Source of the DNA: Ferrimicrobium sp. | GTDB taxonomy: Bacteria; Actinomycetota; Acidimicrobiia; Acidimicrobiales; Acidimicrobiaceae | DNA length: 60,560 nucleotides | Assembly: GCA_022690815.1 (NCBI GenBank) | Contig: JALCZJ010000013.1 | Coordinates: forward strand, 1-60,560 | Reading direction: 5' to 3' | Part shown: positions 25,838 to 33,685 of the stretch, piece after piece | Position numbering within the stretch: position 1 is the first letter of the stretch | Layout: every line of letters begins with the position of its first letter | The notes under the pieces: model-generated | What the model saw: only the letters and a program-made list of their open reading frames with translations | What the model was told of the DNA's origin: nothing | Databases searched by the model: none | Translations under genes and position numbers: made by a program

Positions 25838-26577
25838 GTCCAGACCTTGGTTGCAGAACTCATCGCCGTCGAGAGATCGGCAGTCAGGCGGCGTTCCCAG
25901 AGCAACCGGAAGATCACTCCTCGAGCCTCACCGGCCGACAGATCGATCTTTTGGGCAGTACTCACGAGCTCATCGATGCTGGTTGGAACCTGTGCGAAGC
26001 CTAGCAGCGTTGCAATCTTGTCGTCGTCTCCAAGCTGGAAGGATGAGTACTCGCGAAACACCTTCAAGCTATTGATGAAATCAACCTGCGGGGTACCAAA
26101 AACACAATATCTCCAGCCAACCTGCTCACAGAGTCGTCTGGTTTGCTCAAACACCAGGTGGGCCTTATCGTCAATACGCTCCGCTGGGCGGACATCGACC
26201 ACCAAGCCATCGCCATTGCGCAGACGCACAAAGTAGTCTGGGGCATGGCTGATTGGTTGATCAGACTGCCAGTGAACCCAGAACGGCTGGGCAGCGATCG
26301 CAGTCGCCGTGTTCTCCCAATCTAGTTGCAGTAGGAACAAACTCTCAAGCAGCGATTCGAATCGCACCTGTAAGTCCAGATTTACGCACGCATAGAGGCC
26401 TTCGTAGTTCTTCTTGCTCCGATAGGACACAAAGCTCCGAACTGGTTGCGCCGTCTCAAAACTGACTCTGACCAGCTCTGATGCGCTCTGGAGCTCCAGA
26501 CGGTGATTTTGAGGGTCAAGATACTCCAGACTGGCAAATGTAACGTGCATAGGCCTTCTGATCGGCACGTTTATCAT
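25831..26577 (-). CDS. tnsA: TnsA-like heteromeric transposase endonuclease subunit
   Basis: The 248-residue protein is of the actinobacterial TnsA-like type. Landmarks: RFESLLESLFLLQLDW with Glu74/Glu78, AAQPFWVHW, HAPDYFVRLRNGDGLVVDVR with Asp114 and the D-x-R (residues 128-130) that replaces the usual E-x-K, and a C-terminal winged-helix-like region. TnsA nicks the 5' ends so that transposition is cut-and-paste. The ATG at 26577 falls inside a transposase-binding repeat; an ATG at 26547, preceded by AGAAGG, is an alternative start. It is the first gene of the operon, 78 bases from the transposon end. Confidence 0.85.
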   Translation of the reverse strand: MINVPIRRPMHVTFASLEYLDPQNHRLELQSASELVRVSFETAQPVRSFVSYRSKKNYEGLYACVNLDLQVRFESLLESLFLLQLDWENTATAIAAQPFWVHWQSDQPISHAPDYFVRLRNGDGLVVDVRPAERIDDKAHLVFEQTRRLCEQVGWRYCVFGTPQVDFINSLKVFREYSSFQLGDDDKIATLLGFAQVPTSIDELVSTAQKIDLSAGEARGVIFRLLWERRLTADLSTAMSSATKVWTC

Positions 26578-26631
26578 CTATATTGAGATTTTTCTTCATT
26601 TTCGCCCAATGATCATGTTTATTGAGATTTT
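26571..26631 (-). repeat. internal right-end repeats overlapping the tnsA start
   Basis: Two copies of the AAAATCTCAAT core, read on the minus strand, lie at 26611-26631 (AAAATCTCAATAAACATGATC) and 26571-26593 (with ATAGATGATAA). Together with the terminus they form a densely packed right-end array like that of Tn7. Because they cover the tnsA promoter and start region, binding of TnsB there would repress the operon. Confidence 0.75.
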
Positions 26632-26655
26632 GATCAAGATGATTGAGACGGGACA
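26631..26655 (-). repeat. right terminal inverted repeat
   Basis: Read inward on the minus strand it is TGTCCCGTCTCAATCATCTT, continuing GATCA. It matches the left terminus at 22 of 25 positions. The element ends at the GGGACA, 26650-26655. Confidence 0.85.
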
Positions 26656-27348
26656 ACAGCGTTTTACCGAGTAAAGTGTCGGTTTATTCGAGTGACTTTG
26701 TGCGCCGAGAATGGTAATTATGTCAAGTTCAGCTGAGATTAGCCAACGGCATGGCAAAGATCAGCAGTTACGATAGGTCGTCCGCCACCACAACACCGTG
26801 CGGCTGGGATTTCTCACGTGTCGGACTCTTGCTTCATCGAGGTTGATGCAGATAGGTCGGCAGACGAGCACAAGGTTAGCCCCTATCTGTACCCCTACCA
26901 TGGGCTGAGCGTATGCGACAGCCAGTTGGTATGTTTTGTCTTGCGGGTCAAAGTCAACTGTGGTAATGGGTTTTGGACATGGACCCGTGCGCCGTGGGTG
27001 CCCTTGTGTAGCGCCGACGCAGACGGCTCAACGTGATGACCAGGTCTTTCTATAGCCAATGGTGTACGGAATTGGGCTGCAGGTCTCGCCAGTGTTTGAG
27101 ATGATCGTTGGCAGACTCCGCCCTCCCCTTTCCGTTGGAGGACAATGTCGGAACACCCTGCAGCGGGTGACATTTTGCAATCGCGGTTGCCTCGTGCACA
27201 CAGCCATGTCTACAACGTTTGGTCGCGAATGCTGGGGAATTGTCCTCGATTGAACGACCTAACCCGAGGCACACGATACTGTTCGGTAAACGATCAACAT
27301 CCACTGCAGGTATCTCCGGTTTCCATGGCGCCATGCGCCTCTGGTTCC
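26656..27348. other. intergenic region outside the transposon right end
   Basis: I find no supportable gene, tRNA or repeat here beyond the ACAGCGTTT flank copy at 26656-26664. The first clear chromosomal gene begins after it, so the transposon sits in a non-coding region or in remnants of older insertions. Confidence 0.35.
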
Positions 27349-27531
27349 TCAGGGTAACAGTGTCGACGAAACGTGCACCAGCCCGGTGGTTACAGCTGCT
27401 CCCGGCGCATGATGGTTGGCCGCAGCAATAGCAAGCAGGACAATTGGAACGGTGACGATTAGCACCGCAACAATCAACACGATGCCAATCCACTTGCCGC
27501 TCCAGGTCCGCTCGCGACCGCTTGTTTGCAC
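27349..27531 (-). CDS. small single-pass membrane protein, 60 aa
   Basis: The GTG at 27531 is preceded by a strong AGGAGG five bases away. The product has a short polar N-terminus (VQTSGRERTWSGKW), one membrane helix (IGIVLIVAVLIVTVPIVLLA), and a short tail. No family is recognised. It follows the TIGR02206 gene by 40 bases on the same strand and may be co-transcribed with it. Confidence 0.5.
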   Translation of the reverse strand: MQTSGRERTWSGKWIGIVLIVAVLIVTVPIVLLAIAAANHHAPGAAVTTGLVHVSSTLLP

Positions 27532-27571
27532 GTCAACCTCCTGACACTTACAAGTGTAACCTGCAAGCTGA

Positions 27572-28363
27572 CTAAAGACCCAACCCGTCAGTTCGAGAAT
27601 AACTTTGTTTGAGTCCAACCATGGTTTCATTGGAGTGGGCTGCATCGTCTGGGTCCCGGTCAGCGAAGCTCCGCTGGTAGGGGGGGCTGCACCGACGGCG
27701 CATTAACCAGAATGGCGTGTTTAACAGCAAGAACAATCCAAATGCTACAATGCCGGCCACTATTAGATACCAGGGCCATGGGCCGAATAGGTTCAGCACA
27801 CTCCACGAGTGCGGCGTTCGTCGAAGGAACATGTAGTTGCCGCCGGTGAGAAGATCCACTACAGCGGTCATACCGGTAAAGAGCAAGGTGACTCCATAGA
27901 CTCGGAGGACTGCAAAGGGGCGAGGATAGATGCGCAGGCCAATGACCAGATAGAGTGCAGAGGCTACAATCGCCAGATGTCCTAGCGTGTATTGGAAGAC
28001 CAGGAGATGCGAAAGCGTCGGTGGTAGGTCTGGCGTGATCAGACCCCAGATGCATCCAGCTAGAGCCCAAAAATAGATGACTTCAACAAGAAACTTGCTT
28101 CTCCACCAACAGGCTGCCGCAGCAACAAAGACTGCGAAATCACAGAGGTACAACGGGAACCCATAGCTGGCGTGCCATGGGCCGTCAGTAAAAATGGTAT
28201 AGAACCACAGGGCACCCTTTGCGAGAAGGATCACGGACCCAGCTTTGGCGATCCAAACCCCCTTGCGAGTTGGATCCCTTCGCGCGTGGTAACACGCGAT
28301 GGCTGTCACAGCGACCGCAAACCCAATTCCCGAGAGGTACAAGATCAGGGTATCCTTGGTCAT
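27572..28363 (-). CDS. TIGR02206 family integral membrane protein
   Basis: About 263 residues from the ATG at 28363 (MTKDTLILYLSGIGFAV). There are seven to eight hydrophobic helices with the family's landmarks: FPLYLCDFAVFVAAAACW (P-L-x-LC-D), a WGLITPDLPPTLSHLLVFQY segment, MTAVVDLLTGGNYMFLRRTP and a GPWPWYLI loop. This is the YwaF/TIGR02206 group, integral to the cytoplasmic membrane and of unknown transport or structural function. The frame extends upstream to 28441, but the ATG gives the natural N-terminal helix. Confidence 0.8.
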   Translation of the reverse strand: MTKDTLILYLSGIGFAVAVTAIACYHARRDPTRKGVWIAKAGSVILLAKGALWFYTIFTDGPWHASYGFPLYLCDFAVFVAAAACWWRSKFLVEVIYFWALAGCIWGLITPDLPPTLSHLLVFQYTLGHLAIVASALYLVIGLRIYPRPFAVLRVYGVTLLFTGMTAVVDLLTGGNYMFLRRTPHSWSVLNLFGPWPWYLIVAGIVAFGLFLLLNTPFWLMRRRCSPPYQRSFADRDPDDAAHSNETMVGLKQSYSRTDGLGL

Positions 28364-28694
28364 TACCGCCACCTTATGCCAAGCTGGTCTTTGTTTGCCT
28401 TCAACGTTTTTGGTTTTCCTTATGATCGACCCTCGTCGCACGAGCCATCCTCATGGCGACTGTCCTCAGCGATCTTCAGAGCCGCCCAACGCTGAGCTGG
28501 ACCTTCGTGGTGTGCCGGTGGGGCCGATGGCCGAGAGGTGGGTGTATCAAGCGTTTTGGTGACCGTCGACATAAATCTCACCTGGAGCATCAGGTTTCCT
28601 GGCCAATGGTCCGATCCTTTTGTGAGAAACCCTAGAGTGAACCAAGTCAGGACAAACCTGAGACCAGATGGTTACAGGTGAGAGGAGCAAAACT
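28364..28694. other. divergent intergenic region
   Basis: This lies between the TIGR02206 gene (leftward) and the DUF4232 lipoprotein gene (rightward) and should hold both promoters. A plus-strand frame ending at 28562 contains LRGVPVGPMAERWVYQAF and may be a gene remnant. Nothing else is evident. Confidence 0.3.
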
Positions 28695-29345
28695 ATGCCG
28701 AAGAACTTGTTCCCCAGCGTGGGTATCAGGCCAAAGCGGCCGCTCGCTGCGACGGTGCTGATCGTGACGGCGGGCATCACTTTGGCGGCATGCGGATCGT
28801 CAAGCAGCCCCTCCTCAACAACGACGAAGTCAACCAGCTCCTCGTCGGTAAATGGCACCGCCAAGAAGACCTCGAAGAAGAGTACAACAACCTCCACATC
28901 CAAGGCTGATGGACGTTGCCGCTCGGCCGATCTGGTCGCGCACATGACCTCCGTACAGGGAGCAGCTGGGAGTGTGATCAGGACATACACGCTCACGAAC
29001 ACTGGAACGAACACCTGTACACTCGTAGGATATCCAGGGTTACAGATGCTCACCTCCTCTGGCGCCAAGCTGACCACCACGGTCGTAAGGACTCCAGACA
29101 CGGTGACTACCATCAAGATAGCCCATGATGTCAGTGTCGAGTTTTCAATGAAGTACGCCGCTCAGACCGGGTATGGCAGTGAGTCGTGTCCGACATCGAC
29201 CTCCTTGGAGATTACGCCACCGAACGATTATCACTATCTGACCGTCACAGGCCCCGCTGGCAAGCTACAACCCTACGGCGGCACAACACAGAATTTGCAG
29301 TGTGGCACGATTGACGTCGAACCGGTGGCGCCCATTCCTTCGTGA
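28695..29345 (+). CDS. DUF4232 lipoprotein
   Basis: About 216 residues from the ATG at 28695, which follows GAGAGGAG. It has a lipoprotein signal with lipobox ITLAACG (Cys near residue 33), a Ser/Thr/Lys-rich linker, and a DUF4232 beta domain: CRSADLVAHM, RTYTLTNTGTNTCTLVGYPG (N-x-G-x-x-x-C-x-L-x-GYPG), a SCPTSTSLEITPP segment and the closing LQCGTIDVEPV. It should sit on the outer face of the membrane. A distant relative is carried as transposon cargo at 17.9 kb. Confidence 0.85.
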   Translation: MPKNLFPSVGIRPKRPLAATVLIVTAGITLAACGSSSSPSSTTTKSTSSSSVNGTAKKTSKKSTTTSTSKADGRCRSADLVAHMTSVQGAAGSVIRTYTLTNTGTNTCTLVGYPGLQMLTSSGAKLTTTVVRTPDTVTTIKIAHDVSVEFSMKYAAQTGYGSESCPTSTSLEITPPNDYHYLTVTGPAGKLQPYGGTTQNLQCGTIDVEPVAPIPS

Positions 29346-29420
29346 GTCACGATTACTCCTTTGTCGGTAGCCGATTACTATCCTTAACGGAGGTTATTTC
29401 GTGTCGCCAAGGGAGATCTC

Positions 29421-29627
29421 ATGTCAGATGCTAACGAACTACGATCTCTGGTCTCGACCTATCGAGAACTCGCGGCGAGAGTCGAACACATTGAGCGTGC
29501 GTTGCTCGCAGTGAAGTTGGAGTCACCAGCACAACCACTGCGCCAGGTTGGAGCGCATTCACGAGCGATTGTTCGCGAACTCGAAGACGCTGTTCGTCGT
29601 CTTGAGCAACGCGGTCACACGGCGTGA
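29421..29627 (+). CDS. small coiled-coil protein, first gene of the MoxR/DUF58 operon
   Basis: The 68-residue, all-helical product has heptad-like Leu/Val spacing (ELRSLVSTYRELAARVEHIE; VRELEDAVRRLEQRG). The ATG at 29421 follows GGGAGATCTC. Its stop overlaps the next gene's GTG, so it is translationally coupled to it. The role is unknown, possibly assembly of the membrane complex encoded downstream. Confidence 0.6.
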   Translation: MSDANELRSLVSTYRELAARVEHIERALLAVKLESPAQPLRQVGAHSRAIVRELEDAVRRLEQRGHTA

Positions 29628-30520
29628 CCAAGCCGACTGGCTCTCGAGGTCAATGGACCCTCGGTGCCGCAATACTACTTCTGATTATTGGGATCGGTTT
29701 TGGCGGGATCGATAGCGTTGGATCATCCCCGACCCACTCGATCGCCCACAAGGCGCTCCTCGATGTCCTCGTGCGTGCACTCTTGAGCGGCGTCGTCGTC
29801 GTCTTTGTTGTTGGTGTCGGTGTTCTCATTGCGCTAGCACTTCGAAGTCCTGGTCGGCGCGGCGAACGTTTGCTGTTGCACCAAGATAACCCCTTCCCTC
29901 TTTGGCTTCGCCTCTTGGTCACCGCAGCCGCCATCTTTTTCCTAGTTTTCCTGGGCTTTGTCTTTGTCCTGCTGGCCCCTCGACGCAAACGTCAAAAGAC
30001 CGCCATCGAACACCTTGGCAACTCCTTATTCACCAAGTATGTGCCACCGCCTCGCGCACTCGACCATTTCAATTACCTTGTGCCGATCCTTATCGCGGTC
30101 GTGATTCTGATCGCCCTTGGAGCCGGAGCCCTCCTGCGCCAGCGGTTACTGCGAAAGCGTAATCTGGGCCTCTTGCGGCACTTAAGTCCTCGAGGTCCAA
30201 CGTCTCGAGTGACACAGGAGCTTGAGGACATATCGGCCATCGATGATCCACATGACAAGGTGTATGCCTGTTGGGACCACGTTGAGGCACGGTTTGGAGA
30301 TATCGGTTTGGCTCGCCATCCATTCGAGTCACCAACCGAGTTCGCTCAAAGGATTGCTCGCACGCTACCGTTCCCGGCGTTAGAGCTACAGACGATCGCT
30401 AGCCTCTTTGTTGAGGCTCGGTACTCGGACCACACTATCCAGGCCAAGGACGCCGACCTTGCCTACACGTTGACCGTCCTTTTGGATGCCGCCTGCGACC
30501 GGGTGACGGCTCATGCGTAA
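29624..30520 (+). CDS. DUF4129-domain membrane protein
   Basis: The 298-residue protein has membrane helices near residues 12-30, 48-70, 92-115 and 145-165, and a cytoplasmic C-terminal domain (VYACWDHVEARFGDIGLARH, then ESPTEFAQRIAR, and a late LFVEARYSD). The Y-x-x-x-x-x-x-...ar-p-x-E-T-P-x-E-f-a pattern followed by F-x-x-A-R-Y-S is the DUF4129 signature found next to transglutaminase, MoxR and DUF58 genes. Coupled GTG start. It probably works with the MoxR ATPase and DUF58 protein in a cell-envelope maturation system; the substrate is unknown. Confidence 0.75.
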   Translation: MTKPTGSRGQWTLGAAILLLIIGIGFGGIDSVGSSPTHSIAHKALLDVLVRALLSGVVVVFVVGVGVLIALALRSPGRRGERLLLHQDNPFPLWLRLLVTAAAIFFLVFLGFVFVLLAPRRKRQKTAIEHLGNSLFTKYVPPPRALDHFNYLVPILIAVVILIALGAGALLRQRLLRKRNLGLLRHLSPRGPTSRVTQELEDISAIDDPHDKVYACWDHVEARFGDIGLARHPFESPTEFAQRIARTLPFPALELQTIASLFVEARYSDHTIQAKDADLAYTLTVLLDAACDRVTAHA

Positions 30521-30965
30521 GTCAGTGCTCGTGCTCATCGCCTTGATCGCTGCTCTCTCAATTGCGCTTGCTTTTTTCCATATTGCGTCGACATCAGACG
30601 CGATCCGGGGAGGTACGGTCGCGATTTGCGTTCTCATCGTGGTCGCTTCGCTCCCTTCGGAAGTCGTGGCTTGGTTAGGACTTGGTGTCGCAGAGCACCA
30701 CAGCTTCGACCAACCAATCGGTAATGACCCCCTCGAGCTCCTGTTGTCAAGCTACTCGGTTGACAAGGGGGCCGAAGTTGCGCTTCGCAACACGTTGCTA
30801 GAGCTCGTGCGGGCTGCCCGGCTGCGCCACGACAGCGTGGCGATCGCAGAGCTCGAGGCCCAATTGACGCCTCAGGCCGACGACGACCCTGAGGTCCGCA
30901 GGCTTGACGCTGAGCTCGTCGAGCTGACACTTCGCAGATTGGAGGACAGTTGGCAACCACACTAG
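30513..30965 (+). CDS. hypothetical membrane protein of the MoxR operon
   Basis: The 150-residue protein has two N-terminal membrane helices (SVLVLIALIAALSIALAFF and TVAICVLIVVASLPSEVVAW), then a cytoplasmic helical part with repeating Leu/Glu (AEVALRNTLLELVRAARLRH; LDAELVELTLRRLED). It overlaps both neighbours by a few bases (start before the 30520 stop; end after the MoxR TTG), so it is co-translated. No named family is seen; position implies a small partner of the MoxR/DUF58 complex. Confidence 0.65.
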   Translation: MRKSVLVLIALIAALSIALAFFHIASTSDAIRGGTVAICVLIVVASLPSEVVAWLGLGVAEHHSFDQPIGNDPLELLLSSYSVDKGAEVALRNTLLELVRAARLRHDSVAIAELEAQLTPQADDDPEVRRLDAELVELTLRRLEDSWQPH

Positions 30966-31927
30966 GGCAATATCATCAAACGATCAAGGATGTCATAGAC
31001 GAGATGAATCGGGTGATCCACGGCAAGGATCAGGTGGTGAGTTTGGTCGTCTCCTCCATCATCGCTGGTGGACACATTCTCCTCGAAGATGTCCCGGGGG
31101 TTGCCAAGACACTGCTTGCACGGAGTCTGGCCACCGTGGTGGGGGTGGAGTTTGCCCGCATCCAGTTCACCCCGGATCTCTTGCCGAGTGACATCATCGG
31201 GATGAGCATCTGGGATCCCGAGAACCGCCGGATGAACTTTCAACGGGGTCCGATCTTTACCAACGTGCTATTGGCGGACGAACTCAATCGTGCCTCGCCA
31301 AAGACTCAGTCCGCACTCCTTGAGGCTATGGCTGAGTCCCAGGTAACGGTTGATGGGGTCACGTATCCGCTACCCGACCCATTTGTTGTCATCGCAACCC
31401 AGAACCCAATCGAGTTCGAGGGAACATACCCCTTGCCAGAGGCCCAAGTTGATCGCTTCCTTGCGTCAACAACCATCGGATACCCGAGCTCCCTCGACGA
31501 GCGCCAGGTCGTTATCGATCACTTGAGCACGGGAACCGCTAACGTACTCACGTCAAAAGTCATCGACAGGGACCAACTACTTGGCGCACGCCAAGTGCTG
31601 CAACAGATCTATGTTTCCGAGGCGATCATCGACTACATCGTGGCACTGACCCATTATAGCCGTGAGCGATCGTCGGTATCGTTGGGAGCTAGCCCTCGTG
31701 GCTCCATTGCTCTCGCACTGCTGGCTCGCGCCTGTGCCGCGGTGGCGGGCCGCGACTTTGTCACGCCCGAAGATGTCAAGGCTATGGCGGTTCCCGCCCT
31801 CGGACATCGAATGCGTCTTAGCCCCGAGGCATGGATCCGAGGGGTTCGTCGCGACAGCATCATCGCCGAGGCGATCCGATCGATTCCTGCGCCGGTCGCT
31901 GTCGAGGCGCCCAATAGCGCACGGTGA
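30950..31927 (+). CDS. MoxR-family AAA+ ATPase
   Basis: The 325-residue protein is a standard MoxR length. Walker A is LLEDVPGVAKTLLARS (residues ~46-61), Walker B VLLADELNRASPKTQSALLE, sensor 1 FVVIATQNPIEFEGTYPLPEAQ and sensor 2/arginine-finger region GASPRGSIALALLARA. The TTG start follows GGAGG at four bases. MoxR ATPases act as chaperones that insert cofactors or activate von Willebrand-domain proteins; the next gene (DUF58) is the usual partner. Confidence 0.9.
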   Translation: MATTLGQYHQTIKDVIDEMNRVIHGKDQVVSLVVSSIIAGGHILLEDVPGVAKTLLARSLATVVGVEFARIQFTPDLLPSDIIGMSIWDPENRRMNFQRGPIFTNVLLADELNRASPKTQSALLEAMAESQVTVDGVTYPLPDPFVVIATQNPIEFEGTYPLPEAQVDRFLASTTIGYPSSLDERQVVIDHLSTGTANVLTSKVIDRDQLLGARQVLQQIYVSEAIIDYIVALTHYSRERSSVSLGASPRGSIALALLARACAAVAGRDFVTPEDVKAMAVPALGHRMRLSPEAWIRGVRRDSIIAEAIRSIPAPVAVEAPNSAR

Positions 31928-33099
31928 TGCAGCGCCAGTATACGCGACGCTTTGGTGCAGTGCTCATTGGCGCATGGACCGCCCTTGTGCTCGGATCGCT
32001 GACTGGTCCTGCGGTCGTCGTCGCAGGAGCTCCGTTGATGGTCATCGCCGTCGTTGGCCTGCTCTGGCCCCGCGATAACGGCGGTACGGTCACCTATGCC
32101 CTGGATGACAAACCGATCTGCTTCGAAGGTGATGAGCTGCTTCTTCAGCTCGACATTACTCCGTATCGACGCTTGCGCTATCGGGTAGTTCTGCGGGATC
32201 GCGGTCTGCTCGTTGGATCCTTTGCCGTCACCGCTGCCACCAGCACTATCAGCTTTGCTCTTGCCCATTTTGGCAGCGTGGACCTATCGGGGAGTTCGCT
32301 AATCAGAGAGGGGCCTTTTGGCCTCTTTGAGGATACGATGCCCCTGCGCCTCGACGATGCTGTCAAGGTATTCCCTCCCATCGAGGAGGTCGCGCCAATT
32401 ATGCGAATGGTATCGGCACCCTACGCCGTTGGACGACATCGATCGACGGTCAAAAGCCACGCGGGCCTCGAGTTTGTGGACGTACGCCAGGCAGGTCCCG
32501 GTGACCCTTTGACCGACGTGAATTGGAAGGCCACTGCACGCACTGATGCCATCTGGCTCAATGAACGCAGTAGTGAGCTGCCGCTCGATCTGGTCATTTT
32601 CCTCGACACCTTCCCATCGGCTGATCTCGCACAGCGCACGAAACTCGCGTCGAACCTCGCCAGAGCCCACCTGCGCAACTTCGATCGGGTTGGATTGGTG
32701 GTGTTTGGAGGAACCATCGGTTGGCTTCCCCCGGCCACCGGACATTATCAAGAGCGCCTCATTGGCGAGCGATTGCTCCTCGTGAGGCCGTATGAAAGTG
32801 CCGCGGATAAGCGGATTGATCTGATTCCAAAGACCGCACTCCCCCGTGCAGCCACCGTCATGGTGGTAAGCGGTTTGGACGACCCCAGAATCGTGCAGGC
32901 GATTCGAGACCTCAAGTTCGCCGGTCATCCGGTGATTGTGGTGCGGCCGACGACCTCGCCGGTGCAGCCGTCGCCCAACCAAGTTGCGCGCCTTGGTCTC
33001 CTGATTCGACGGCAACTCTTGGCCGATATCGCCAATCTTGGCATCACGGTCATCGACCAAGACACCTGGCGAGAACGCACTGATGTCGATGTCTTCTAA
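31924..33099 (+). CDS. DUF58 protein, MoxR partner
   Basis: The 391-residue protein has two N-terminal membrane helices (residues ~15-50). The DUF58 core is GLEFVDVRQAGPGDPLTDVN followed by WKATARTD (the r-x-Y-x-x-GD-x-x-r-x-I-x-W signature in variant form). A von Willebrand-A-like domain follows with LVIFLDTFPSAD in place of the canonical D-x-S-x-S metal motif, so metal binding is doubtful. Overlaps moxR by four bases (ATGA). Confidence 0.85.
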   Translation: MMQRQYTRRFGAVLIGAWTALVLGSLTGPAVVVAGAPLMVIAVVGLLWPRDNGGTVTYALDDKPICFEGDELLLQLDITPYRRLRYRVVLRDRGLLVGSFAVTAATSTISFALAHFGSVDLSGSSLIREGPFGLFEDTMPLRLDDAVKVFPPIEEVAPIMRMVSAPYAVGRHRSTVKSHAGLEFVDVRQAGPGDPLTDVNWKATARTDAIWLNERSSELPLDLVIFLDTFPSADLAQRTKLASNLARAHLRNFDRVGLVVFGGTIGWLPPATGHYQERLIGERLLLVRPYESAADKRIDLIPKTALPRAATVMVVSGLDDPRIVQAIRDLKFAGHPVIVVRPTTSPVQPSPNQVARLGLLIRRQLLADIANLGITVIDQDTWRERTDVDVF

Positions 33100-33613
33100 C
33101 TCTACGCATGCGTCACGCGTCCTTGGCACGCTCTTGTTGGCAACGGGCGCCGCGCTTGGGGTGATCGCACCGTCGCACACCAGCCTCTTGTCAGGGGGTC
33201 TAGCTGGGGTTGGGATCATCAGCTGCGTGCTCGCAAGCTTGCTCCGTACGCGAGCTACGACGTTGCTCGCAAGCGTGAGCACCGTGTGTGACCTGGCCAT
33301 CGTGGCCGCGTCGCCACCGGTGCATGCAGCAGCCCTTATCATCATGGTACCGCTTGGACTCTGTATCACGCTTGGCCTACTGTTCATCACCTCGCAACAC
33401 TCGCCGGTCGCTAGCTTGTGGCCATTTGAATGGATACTCGTGCTCGGGTCGGGGGTGTTCGCCGCTCTTGTGGTGATTGTCGCACTGATCACGCAGTTGG
33501 CGGCGCTGCCTCGACAGCTTTTCGCCAGCGTGGGTACCATCGTCGTTCTCGGAGCCCTCTCCCGGCTTGCCTTCCAGGCAAGAAGTCCCGGGAGTCCAGG
33601 CACCGAGAACTAA
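33083..33613 (+). CDS. hypothetical integral membrane protein, last gene of the MoxR operon
   Basis: About 176 residues from the ATG at 33083, overlapping the DUF58 gene by 17 bases. It has five to six hydrophobic helices (e.g. VLGTLLLATGAALGVIAPSH; LIIMVPLGLCITLGLLFITS) with little soluble sequence. No family is recognised. Position suggests a membrane part of the same envelope system. No clear terminator is seen between it and the convergent pyruvate kinase gene. Confidence 0.65.
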   Translation: MSMSSNSTHASRVLGTLLLATGAALGVIAPSHTSLLSGGLAGVGIISCVLASLLRTRATTLLASVSTVCDLAIVAASPPVHAAALIIMVPLGLCITLGLLFITSQHSPVASLWPFEWILVLGSGVFAALVVIVALITQLAALPRQLFASVGTIVVLGALSRLAFQARSPGSPGTEN

Positions 33614-33685
33614 ACAACGCCACGTGCTTCGTAGGTAGGCAACAGCTCGCGCAACCCAGCTCGACGCTAGCTATGAGGGCAGTGA

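Larger units (their letters stand above)
8509..26655. mobile_element. Tn7-like transposon, about 18.1 kb, TnsA/TnsB/TnsC/TniQ type
   Basis: The left end reads TGTCATTTCTCAATCATCTT and onward. The right end, read inward on the minus strand, is TGTCCCGTCTCAATCATCTT and onward. They match at 22 of the first 25 positions. Further copies of the core (TCTCAAT...GATCA) lie within each end, as expected for TnsB-binding arrays. The four-gene transposition operon sits against the right end and reads inward, as in Tn7. Cargo from about 8.8 to 21.2 kb contains unrelated accessory genes. A standard 5-bp target duplication is not seen directly at these ends; instead ACAGCGTTT occurs just outside both (8500-8508 and 26656-26664). 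Confidence 0.85.

Noticed and set aside
8589-26631. CRISPR array from the repeats at the transposon ends
   Set aside because: The repeats are few, imperfect, in inverted orientation at the two ends and unevenly spaced, as expected for transposase sites; no Cas gene is present.
27050-27493. Minus-strand 147-residue ORF outside the transposon right end
   Set aside because: Cys/His-rich but without domain structure, start signal or codon bias; probably a shadow frame.
32299-33603. 434-codon minus-strand ORF opposite the DUF58 gene
   Set aside because: It is antisense to two genes with clear membrane and DUF58 features, in an operon with tight overlaps; composition is that of a shadow frame.
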